This document shows positions 36,462-47,015 of a stretch of DNA of 64,000 nt, piece by piece. The stretch covers positions 87,176,400 through 87,240,399 of the forward strand of contig OY829328.1 in the NCBI GenBank assembly GCA_963691655.1. Reading direction: 5' to 3'. Below the pieces are notes generated by a model. The model was not told the DNA's origin, did no database searches, and was given only the letters and a program-made list of their open reading frames with translations. Origin of the DNA: Toxonevra muliebris. Lineage: Eukaryota > Arthropoda > Insecta > Diptera > Pallopteridae. The translations under genes were made by a program, and so were the position numbers. Each line of letters starts with the position of its first letter. The stretch's first letter is position 1.

Positions 36462-38109
36462 TATTGCTTTTAATATTTTTCACATGCAGTAGGCACCAAC
36501 AAATTTAACTGTGAAATAAAATTTACACATTCATTTTTTTTAAAAGAAATCAGTTATTCTTTTTTCATTTAGATACACTTTAAAAATTTTCTAAATATTA
36601 ATAATATTGATTTGTAACTTTTCCTATGAACTTCAATTTCAAGTTAAACATGTTGACATTTTTTTAAATATTTCTTTTAATTTTTATGTTTTGTAAATAG
36701 GTATATTTATACAAATGTTATAATTATAATTAACATTAATAGATTTATTACTCAGGCACGGGTTTTAAACAATTTTATTCTAATAAAGTTTATAATGTCC
36801 GTATTTTTCGTTCGTTATGGATATGTGCTTCCAAACTAAGCTAATATGTTCTTCCTACCGATAATTTTAAAGAGACCTTCTTTATTACCTCTGTAACTGC
36901 TCAACTCTGTTTTTGGAACTTTGCTGACGACAGCCACTTCAATCTTAACTAACTTACATAATTAACTTCATGCACAAGTCTCGCTTGCAGTTCGTGTCGT
37001 TCTGGAGAATACACGAACTGTTGGTTTGAATATGGTATAGTTACGTAGACCTCGTTTCTGCGTCGTTCCAAAAGCTAAAAACTCAACTATTCTAGCTCTC
37101 AAGCTTTATCGCTCGGAGTTGAATTATTTTTAAGAGCACCAGGTGTATTCGGGAATCTCTTGCGAATTAAACTCTATTTAGGGGGTGTAGATCATGCAGA
37201 GATCAATCAGAGTGAGGTTTTTCTTACACCGCTTTAAAAAGCCTAGGTAATTGGCAGTTTCTTTCCACACCAGTAAAGATACAATTCTAACGAACGTCTC
37301 ATTAAATGAGCATATTCAGAACATCAAAAGTCGCTAATCAAGCAATATATGCCCCACCTCTAGCCAGGAGAGTAATAGATGAAAAGCTCGTTTATGGGAT
37401 AACAAGCAACATTGATCTTTGAGCGCAATGAATTCAACACTATTTGCTAGACCTTATTCGGAGATTGTTCAATGATCGTTACTAATTTAGTCATTCATAG
37501 CATGCCTTTTTTTTTTGTCAAACTTCAATGAGCAATGACTTTTTGAACAGGTAGACATGACAAATACTTATGTTATCCTGGATGGGGAGAAAGGACCAAG
37601 CCCTGTGGCACTCTAGCGCTTATGGACCGATTCACGGATAAATCCTCCTTTACAACGAGTGACGGTCTGGATGCGCAATAAATTTCAAAACAGTCAAACT
37701 CCATGGACATAGCCAGAGCAACCTATGCTATGAATGAGGCAGATATGAGATCATCCGTACAGTCGTATTGGATTAGTTAGGTACACGCTTTTCAGTTATA
37801 TATATTGAAAATGTTCAGTCTTCGAGTGTATCTTACTAAGAAATGCGTTCACAACTTGGAAAAGAGTTGGCAAAAAACTTGAAAGGTACAGTTTAAAATG
37901 TCTTAATACCCTCAAAAATTATGTATATGCAAGAATGCTTGCAAGTTTATAAAATAAACATGAGATGTCGATTTTGTGCTGGAAAACCTGATAAATATGT
38001 ATCTACAATGAATTTATAATTTCGTAAAATATAATAATACGCTTGAATTAAATCCCAAATTGTGGCCAGCAAAATTTTATGCAGTTGTAGCTGAAACTTA
38101 ATGTTTGTG

Positions 38110-41100
38110 TTAAATGTAATCACCAAAAGTGTACGGAACAGTCAATGTGCTCGTAATGCTTGGAATTTGTTTGTTTCTGGGAATAAATATTAAAAATATT
38201 AAATTAATTTATATCTACAAGTTAAAAGCTATATGTAATACATACTGTGATTGCTGTTTCACTGCAATCATAACTTCATCCATAATTTCCTTAATGTGTT
38301 TGGTTTCACCGAATTTTTTGAGATATTCACACAATGTTTGTATGAACATTGAACCATCATCTTGACGATAGGATACGTAACCTAATGAAAATATCGAATA
38401 AATATTATGAATTCTCTGATCATATGTATATATATATATAGAGAAGTATTGAGCTTCACGTTTGTTCACTTACCTTCAAAAGTACTATAGCATTTCAGTA
38501 TCTCATTGGGACTTCCTTGTGGCTGTACTGCATCCTTATACAAATTACCCACCTCCATAGAGCCCTTACACGCTTGTATAAAAAATATTTTTGGTTTTTC
38601 GTTTAGTGTATGATTGCGTAGCATAGGAAATAAAATTGTGTTGTCAATGGAATAGGTACCATCTTTGGCGGCAACTTCTTCATACCGTGTACCATGACTT
38701 AGTATGACAATCACAATGCACGAGTGTTTGGAATAATTTGTTGTTTCAACTAGAAATGAAAAACAATTAAATTAGTTGAGAGTTTTTAGGATTTTCTAAG
38801 CTAAGAAATTTGATTGATTAATCCAGAACTTCTGCAACTCAAAAAACTTATTAACTGCTTAAGCATGGGCAAGGCGTTAAATTAAGGCAGTGTGTGAAAG
38901 TAAGAGGTGATTAAAAGCTATACGAGGTAGTCAGATAGAATCAGATATGAAATAAGGCAGTTAGAGGCTGTCAGACGTAGCCAGAGGTTAAAATAGGCAT
39001 GCACCGGAAATCAGGGGTAAGTTAGAGGCTATCGATAATAGTCATTCATCTTGCTATTGCCAGGAAAAAACTGCTACCATATAGAAAACTAATATTTGTC
39101 AATTCTGCTTAATCCAAATACTTTCCACTTTGCACCACGGTGACCACTGAAGTCAACGAACACTTTGAATTCATGATTGTTGGAAAAAATTTATGGCAAA
39201 GTGATTAAAAAGAGTAAATGTTTTTTTTTCCAATGGCAATCATAAGATCAATCAGGAGGGCAATAGGAGCTGGTTCCATAATCTTCACGATTTTAGAAGT
39301 CTGCAAAGTTCCGTAAAGTTGTTGCTAGAGAGAATATCAACAACGAGTACCGAATCTGAATAAATCGATAGCTGCCTGATATATTATTAAATTTGACAGC
39401 AGAAATCTCCACTGGATGGATCACGGTACTCGTTTATATGAAGACGCTCCGATGGATTCAAATACGAATGAATTCAATTTGAATCCTTAAACCAAACGAA
39501 AAAAATACAGAGACTCGCTTGGAGTACAATATACATATTCGGTTATCGGTTATCGAATAGAATCGAAAAGAATCATGATGTTCCGAATGTCAGTTTCGTT
39601 TTATTAAATTGTTTTAATTTAAATTCGAGTGTTCGGTCCTTTGGCTGCCAAAATATTCTTTTTATTAGCCGGAAAGTAGCATAGTAATAAAGTTCGAATA
39701 GTCATTAAGCTCTCTCCCCTTCCTTCTCCTTCTCCAATGCATAACTGATAATCTTATCAATTTTTAATTTATCAAGAAATATTAAGCGCTTATATTTGAG
39801 GTGCTTCCCCAAATGCAAAACAAAAAGAAAAAAGCTTTAAAATAATTGATACTCACTTTTATTTACAGTTCTACGAATTTCTTCCAATGTTGCATTCTTA
39901 ATGACACTAACGTTTAGTTTGTAATACTCGAAAGTTTGACGTAAAGCTTTTTCATCATATTTACTTCCGGTCCGGAATTCATTCTTTGAATTATCGAAAG
40001 TTTCATTGTTGAAGATATATACATAACCGGGTTTTAAAGGTGACTTCTTTTTCTTGGTAATAATATTGGTAGGCTTAAGAATTGAAGTGGATGAAGTAAT
40101 AATGGGGGTAGTGGTGGTGGTGGTGGTGGTGGTGGTGGTGGTGGACGACGGCACATAACTTTTAAATAATCCTGCTTCTCTGGGTGTAGTTGTAGTAAAT
40201 GGAGTGGTTTTTATTATGGGTTTCGTTTTGAATTCACTTGCAAAAGGTGAGAACGTTGACGTTGTTGTTGTTGTTCTTGATGGCGCTGGTTTATTAAAAA
40301 TACTATTTGCTGGTAGTTTGGTTGTTGTTTTTGCATTAATACTACTACTAAAGGTGGGTGTGGACACTGCAGCGATGGGCGTGCTATACAATGTGCGTTT
40401 GGTATAAGGTGAAGCATAAGATGATGATGTTAGTGAAGGAGGTAAAGTGGTTGGTAAAGGTGGCAATCGTGTTGTTGATGAAGGTGGCAATCTTGTTGGC
40501 GGTGCTGCTATTGCTGCAACGGGCTTAGCATCAATCATTCTATAGGTAGTTGTTGATGTTTTGTTGAAGGGTGAATTGCTGAATGTTGCTGATGTTTTAA
40601 AATCAGTTGAATCGAATTTAATACGTTGTTGTTCTGTATGCGATGTCACTTTACGTCCATTCTTTGTTGTAACCGTTGTCTCCTCGATCTTCACCAATGT
40701 TGGAGTTTTTGGCATGGCACCACTACCGCCGCCATCGCTAAAAATGCTACCCGCTTTTATTTTTGGTACATCATATGTAAATGTGGTACGCGATAATGGG
40801 CTCGGAGTATTTTTAAATTTTGGTGTACTTTTCGATGATATTCCACCAATTGATGACGCCGTCGATGCCGACGACGATGTAATCGCTGGCAAATTGTTTG
40901 CTCTACGTCGTGCCGCTACACCGCTACCACTTGAATTTGCAGCTTCTGCTGTTTTTGAGATGTTAACTTGTCGCAACATCTCCTCCAGCTCTTCCGGTGT
41001 TGGTGTGCGACGTGTTACGATTTCGGTGACTCGTGCTTGCTGTCGATGCGTCACTGTTTGGCGTGTCGTTTGAAAGGTTATTCTGCTTGTATTGCTATTG

Positions 41101-41237
41101 ACAATGGTTGAATTTTGCACTGTTGTATTTGTTGTTTCCGATTGTGCTGTTGCCGTTTTTACGTTAGTGCGTGAATCTTGGCGCACCATCGCTGTGGATT
41201 TTGATTCTTTTGGGTTATTTTTAGTTTTCCAAAACAT
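38110..41237 (-). CDS. Strica-like initiator caspase, copy A (long Ser/Thr prodomain)
   Basis: This cysteine protease of apoptosis resembles Drosophila Strica/Dream. Inferred exons: 41237-39857, 38749-38474, 38381-38246 and 38176-38110, giving 619 residues. A roughly 400-residue prodomain rich in Ser and Thr, with a 12-Thr run coded by 40109-40143, replaces the CARD or DED of other initiators, which is the Strica hallmark. The protease fold starts at KPGYVYIFNNE (about 402), with the S1-pocket Arg in FRTGS, the catalytic His at about 479 (ILSHGT) and the catalytic Cys at about 521 in QACKG. The p10 part has YVSYRQDDGSMFIQTLC, keeping the V-S-aromatic-R pocket motif, and ends IPSITSTLTVPYTF. 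The last exon was found by likeness and phase. Lys replaces the usual Arg after the catalytic Cys. The gene is tandem with copy B. Confidence 0.88.
40109..40143 (-). repeat. In-frame (ACC)n microsatellite coding poly-threonine
   Basis: A run of GGT on the plus strand codes for about twelve consecutive Thr in the prodomain of caspase copy A. Length variation between individuals is likely and would stay in frame. Confidence 0.85.
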
Positions 41238-42913
41238 TTTTCACTTCAGTTCTGCACAAAACTACAAATATTTAAATTTATATTTTGCAATATGTTCTCG
41301 GTTGGTGTTTGACTAAACAATAAAGTTAAATATCGCCACCGCCGTCGTTAATTCTACCGTCATATCTCGTTTGCGATAAGATATTAAATGTGAATTTTAT
41401 TTTTTTTTTTTTATGGTTTATTTTCTGAAAACAATTAAGTACTAAAGATTTTTGAGAATATATTTTTGCGAAAAAAAGAAAACTTTTAGCTCTCTCTTCT
41501 TATCAACAGAGCTTTATTTCATAACGAAGAAATATGTGATTGTGTGTGTGTGATGATGTGAGTAAGTGGCTCTCTCTTCAAAGCTAAAAAATCATAGTCA
41601 GATCTCACAGATTTTATAATTCTGCTCACGATTCCTCTCTCTCTTTCTCTCTTAAGAAAAAAACCGCAAACTTACTAGCACTGCTGCCAGCTGCGAGTTT
41701 TGATCGCGTAAATAAATGACACAACCCAGCAAACATTTAGGACTCCCATTTTTAAATAAGCTGCTAAAGTATTCTAAAAGAAACGGGTTCTCCTATGAAC
41801 GTGGGAAACTTAAAAAAAAAATAATGATGAGAATGTATTCCGCGTATGAGATCTAATTCTATGGCCTGGAACCTAAAAAGGGGATATGTTGGTTATCCGT
41901 TTTAGTTTAGTAAATTTTTTCTTGTTTTTCCAGAATAGAGTTTTAAACTTTGATCCCCGCTTAGCTATAAAAAAATATAGCATATCAATGATTACACTGT
42001 GCAACAATTTTAGGGTCATGCAATCTAACGGAGAAGCGACTTACACAGGTCGATAGTACTGGTCTAGAGTAACAAAACCCTAAGAGGGTTTTAAAAATTT
42101 AGCTCGCTTTTAAATGTTACAGCCTTTCAAAGTTGTTATATTTTAGTGCATTTTTCAATTCTATTTTCTGTTTATAATAAAAACAAAAATTTGAAAATCC
42201 AAACTCTATTAAATTCTATACATTTTTGTTTATAGTATTACTGCTTAATTTTTACAAAAGTCATGTAATGGATAGTTTAAATTTCCTAGTATGGAAAACT
42301 AATATAATGTTAAAATTGTAAATGATATTATTTCGTTGAAGAAAACAGTAAAAAATATCAAATATCTTTCGAGTAATGATTTTTAAAAAATAAATTACAA
42401 GAGGCAAACTTTGAATGAATATATCTTTTGAAAGCGAGCTAACTTTGCAAAACCCTTTTAGGGTTTTGTTACTCTAGACTAGTACTATTGACCTGTGTAG
42501 GTCGATTCTCCGTTAGAAAAATGTGTTGCATAGTGTTATCGATTTTAAGGTACAATACGCTTCTCTGATTACTGGAGTTTCTGTCTGGTAGACACTAGCG
42601 GTGTTTAGGAAATTAAGGTATTGAGATATATTTGGAGTTACTGAATTTTAGGAAATAGGAAATAGCTGTATCAAGGATGAGTGAATTACATTAGTACTCT
42701 TATCATTAAAAGATTTCTCTATATTAGTCGCAAATTTACAATATCTCAAAATATTAATTTTCTTGTTCTTTATTGACTTATACGCACAATAGTCAGAAGA
42801 ATACTAAAATTTATAAAAAGTGTTACTAGGCATAAAAATATAAGTCTTCCATTTTTTTTTTAAGATTGTAATAATAACACTTGTTTACTTTTCAACTGGT
42901 ATGCTTGAGAGTA
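41238..42913. other. Region between the tandem caspases, 1.7 kb
   Basis: This spans the start of copy A and the 3' end of copy B, and should contain the copy A promoter. It holds a 541-bp inverted-repeat element (41995-42535). TTTATT at 42769-42774 reads as AATAAA for copy B. Confidence 0.6.
41995..42535. mobile_element. Long-armed MITE, 541 bp, CACTR ends, TTA duplication
   Basis: Arms of about 115 bp are inverted copies: CACTGTGCAACA at the left end and TGTTGCATAGTG at the right, continuing through TCTAACGGAGAA, ACACAGGTC, TCTAGAGTAACAAAACCCTA and TTAGCTCGCTTT. TTA flanks both sides (41992-41994 and 42536-42538). CACTR ends and a 3-bp TWA duplication fit the CMC superfamily (Chapaev3-like), which is an inference. 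No coding capacity. Confidence 0.75.
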
Positions 42914-45476
42914 TTATTGAAGCCAGCTCGTCTGTGGCTCATACTTTTTACCCAAGAAATATTTTCCGGTTAATGAGCTTGTGATGCTTGGTGTCTGCAA
43001 AGATCTGTAAAGAAGAAAACAAAAATAGTATAAATACATATATACATATTAAATACAATAAAATATACCCAACGGGAAAGGAAGCGCTCTAAAAGTGCTT
43101 TTTTACCTACAATGGAGCGCTTCTCTGCCAGCACTAAGCGCTCCTCTTTATAGTACAACTCATATACTTTTTGCATTGCATGTCATAGGAAGTAGACGCT
43201 CACAACAAGCTTCCTGGAAGAGTTGAAAGAATGCTCCTAGGAAACGCTAAAGGAGCGCTTTGGAAAGCCTTTTTGGAAGAACAATTTTGTCCTCTCTTTC
43301 ATTTTTTTATTAACTACATATACTACATACATTTTTTATGTTTATTTATTATATTTACATACATGTATGCAAATATAACAAAAATCACATCTAAAATTAT
43401 GGCTCACCAAACATTGATGTTTGGTGAAACACAAAAATTAACCAAAAATACCAGATCAATTTATATTTACTTTCATATTAACCATATGAGAATTACAAAG
43501 TACAAAAATCATTCACTATTTGTTTCTATTCGTTTGAATGCTTCCCCTAGCCTTCCTTGGAAACACTCTTTCGCACTTTCTATTAGCTTCCACGAGAGCA
43601 CAAAGAGAGCGCTCTCAAAGAGCTGTTTTGGGTAGCGCTCCAAATTTTCCCATTGGGCATATACATATGCACATAAATAAAACATACTGTGAATTGTTTT
43701 TCACATCTCTCTGAACTATTTCCGCAATTTCCTTAATATCTTTAGTTGCACCGAATTCTTTCAGTCTCTGGCACAATGTTTGTATAAATACTGAACCATC
43801 TTCATGGCGAGTACATACAAAACCTAGTGAAAATATAAAATAAATATTTAAATTCTATATACATACAAATGTTAGGCTCTTTTGACATACCTTCAAAAGT
43901 ACTATAGCATTTTAGTGTCTCACTTGGACTTTGCATTCGTGGAGCTGAATCTATATGCGCTACTTGACCCACTTCCATAGAGCCCTTACACGCTTGTATA
44001 AAAAATATTTTTGGTTTTCCATTCAATGAAGGATTGTGCAGCATGGGAAATAGAATTTGATCGTCAATGGAATAGGTACCATCCTTGGCGGCAACTTTTT
44101 CACCTCGTAAACCATGAGATAATATGACTATAAGAATGCATGTGTGTTTGGAATAATCTTTGATTTCAACTAGAAATAAGAAAAAGAAGAAATTATATAC
44201 ATATACTTGAAAAAAAAATAGTTTTCACAGTCAAATAATTTTCTTAAAAAAGTTATCTCATTACAAGAAATTAAAAAAAAAAATCATCAAAGCATTTAAA
44301 AATTGAATATGCTTTCTCTGGACCGTAAAATGTAGAAAATATACACTTTTTCCGAAACTGCCTATTTTTCCACACGTTTGTTTTTTTTTTAGAAAAAGTA
44401 CATCACGTTTTTTCTTTAATCTAAATAAATTTTCAACTTCGAATACTTACAATATAAATATATTTTCTAAAGTTTGGTTCGTTTTGAAAATATCTTTAAA
44501 GAAAAAATATGTCTGTTTGTATGTAAATAATATTGACGAATTGTCATAGTTACTTTTGTGAAAACGCAATGGCAGCTTAAAATGACTTAAAATTATTTAT
44601 TATGCTCGATCTTGCAGAGTCGCTCAAACTTTAGCACGAAAAACTTAGCTTTATGTAATAAAATTGTATTTTTTATTACTTGCAGTTTGACAATTTTATT
44701 TTGCCAGATAAGAGGAGTGCAAGCAATTTTTTTATTGTGATTTATAATTGACTAATTTTATAAATATGATACATAGGACATTGTCTTTCTCCGTAAATAA
44801 GTGAATACCCTTTTTGCTTAAACTTTACTATTTACTCTCTCGCCTGTAGAGCTTTAAAATTGTACTTACTTTTCTTTACTTCGTTTTCAATCTTCTTCAC
44901 AGTTGCATTCTTTATGACTTTAACATCAAAATTGAAAAACTCTAAAGTGTCACGTAAAGCTATTTCATCCTGTTCAGTTCCTATACGGGTTGCCAATTTC
45001 ATCTTAGCATCGAACTTTTCATTATTGAAGATATATACTTGACCGGGTTTTGTAGGTTCAGCAGTAGAAGTGGAGATGGGGGGTATGTAACTGACACTAC
45101 TACCAGCACTAAAAATCTTTACATCCAGAGAGGCTTTTGGGGCTGAGCTTCTTCTGAACTCAGTGTCAAAAGCAGACCCTGGGCTAATCGGGAATGATGC
45201 TGATCTATTTGGTGGTTTTTCCATTATATTTGTTGTAGTCATGAGCGTGTTCGACAATTTACGTTTTTCATGTGGTGAGTTATGAAATGCCATTTGTCCT
45301 GGTAAAGATGTTGGACGTGTTTCGATTTTTTGATCATTTTGTCGGATTGCCTTATAGGTTGTTGTATTGTTGTTTTTATTAGAAATTACCGAACTTTTAA
45401 CATGATATGAATCTTCATTTATAACTTTGTAGTTTATGTTTTTAGTTTTTTTCTTCTTTTTAAATGGCCAACACAT
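42914..45476 (-). CDS. Strica-like caspase, copy B (short prodomain)
   Basis: This is a tandem paralogue of copy A. Inferred exons: 45476-44870, 44169-43891, 43823-43688 and 43004-42914, giving 370 residues. Intron positions and phases match copy A exactly. The prodomain is only about 140 residues, starts MCWPFKKKKK, and is less Ser/Thr-rich. The protease fold begins KPGQVYIFNNE (about 143). The S1 Arg lies in ATRIGTE, the catalytic His is about 221 (ILSHGL) and the catalytic Cys about 263 (QACKG). The p10 pocket motif reads VCTR where copy A has VSYR. The C-terminus runs QTPSITSSLTGKYFLGKKYE and ends WLQ, longer than in copy A. The last exon is separated by a 683-bp intron that is mostly a MITE and was placed by likeness and phase. 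Likely an active protease; specificity may differ from copy A. Confidence 0.85.
43068..43657. mobile_element. MITE with AGCGCT motifs in intron 3 of caspase copy B, about 590 bp
   Basis: Imperfect inverted ends CCCAACGGGAAA (from 43068) and TTTTCCCATTGGG (to 43657) are each followed inward by an AGCGCT block. ATATAC-like sequence flanks both ends. AGCGCT or GGAGCGC recurs at least six times within. Family not recognised. Confidence 0.6.
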
Positions 45477-46823
45477 TTTTCAGCACTTTAGTTTTATTTG
45501 GACCTCAAGAATTAGAATTTATATTTCACAATGTTATTCTTTGTTGCTTAATTAAAGACTAAAGTCTAACAAAAAACTAACGTGCTATCACATTTGCGAC
45601 AAGATATTTTGTTCTGGTCAGTTTTTGGGTTGAACTTGTTTTTGAAGCTTTTCCTTATCAATAAAGATAAGCAAAATGTTTAACGTTTGTTGTCGTTAAA
45701 AATGTTAAATGTATGTAAAAATTTTCATATTCCTAAGAAAATTTATGTATACAGCAAAAAAAAAAAAACAAGAAATGGATACTTATTCTTCCGAAACTCC
45801 CCGTAGCCTAAAATGAAAAAATGCTATACCAAAGCTACGAAAAAGTGAATCTTAAGGGCTATCTCTAGATTTACTTTTTTATTTGTGACAGCTTCGTTTT
45901 TGTTGAGAATGCGCCGAATGCTTGCGACATTGCAAGCGATTCGAATGACTAGCTTGATCTGAGTGACTGAGCGTTAAATGAGTGATTGGCTTTTGAGCGG
46001 AACTTGTGGGATGACCAAGTGGCTCATTAGCTTTTGAATAGTTCAATTGACGGAGTCAGGCGTGCGTGAACAGAGTTCATCAATGAAACTTCGACTGTAA
46101 AGAGCGTCTCGTGAAAAGATTGAATGCCAAAAAATCGGCCTGAAAGTAGCTCGAGCCAGAACATCAGAAATGGTTTCCTAATCCCTTAAATCCCACTTTG
46201 ACTGAAAAATATTATAAAACAAAATATGAATTTATGCCGTTGGTAAGTTAATGCCTAGTTTGAGTTCTTAGAAAAGACCAAAAGCGGGTTAACCCACAAT
46301 ATATTTGTAAATCGAGTTAATTGAAATTCAATTTTTAAATTGTAGATTTCATTAAGAGTTTAATGGATTTGGATTTGAATATACAAAATCGAAATAATCA
46401 TTTAATTTTGGTCTTTCAGTTTCGCTATTAAATACGAGAAAAAATTATTTTTTTTAAATACTATTCTATTTATAGAATGGGGTTTTTCTTAAATGTCTAC
46501 GATTTTCGCAAAAGTGAAATGAAAATCAAGTTGTATTCGAAAGTTTTTTAGTGGAAGGGTTAGAAAACGATTCGTTTTCGCATTTGCGTTTAGTTCCGCA
46601 AAAAAATTATTCTATATTCGGCTTTTCTTTCGGTATAAATTCAAAATTTTCATTACAACTCCACTTAGTTGTGACCATAACCCAAATATGAAATTAATAC
46701 GTAATTTTACTTTCCACTACACATGCTTTAATAAATGTTTCGATCACGTGTACTTTTTACGTGTGTTGCAACAACAAAACATAAACAATGCATGAGTGCG
46801 CGGTTCGAAATGAAATCAATTTA

Positions 46824-47015
46824 ACCCAGTAAGTACCAGTGCAGCTTATACGCTTCACTAAACATGGACTTGCGAATTCATTTAATACAATATTTTTTTA
46901 CCAAATTTTATTCTTTATCTTTATAAAAATTAAATTTTAGGATCTAAATTTTGGTAAATGAATTTGCAATTCCATGTTCAGTAAAGCATATACGCTGCAC
47001 TGGTACTTACTGTAC
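46824..47015. mobile_element. MITE, 192 bp, about 60-bp inverted arms
   Basis: CAGTAAGTACCAGTGCAGC near the left end and GCTGCACTGGTACTTACTG near the right are perfect inverted copies. The pairing continues with few mismatches to about 60 bp, ending at GAATTCATTTA and TAAATGAATTT. TA flanks both ends, and the left flank is also TTAA. The target duplication type is therefore uncertain. Confidence 0.75.

Larger units (their letters stand above)
28355..38109. other. Gene-poor region, 9.75 kb
   Basis: No reading frame longer than about 110 codons is found and none has a recognised family. The region contains a TTAG-flanked MITE (30504-30818), a tRNA-like sequence (32645-32715), a hairpin near 34431-34607, a GA microsatellite (35890-35942) and a small MITE (36320-36461). 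It may hold distal promoter or 5' UTR exons of the SLC22 gene and the 3' UTR of the first caspase. Confidence 0.5.

Noticed and set aside
40561..41073. A 170-codon frame antisense to caspase copy A
   Set aside because: It mirrors the Ser/Thr-rich prodomain codons and has no family likeness.
41724..41800. CCCAGCAAACA sequence resembling the ends of the 53-kb element
   Set aside because: No inverted partner was found nearby, so an element cannot be defined.
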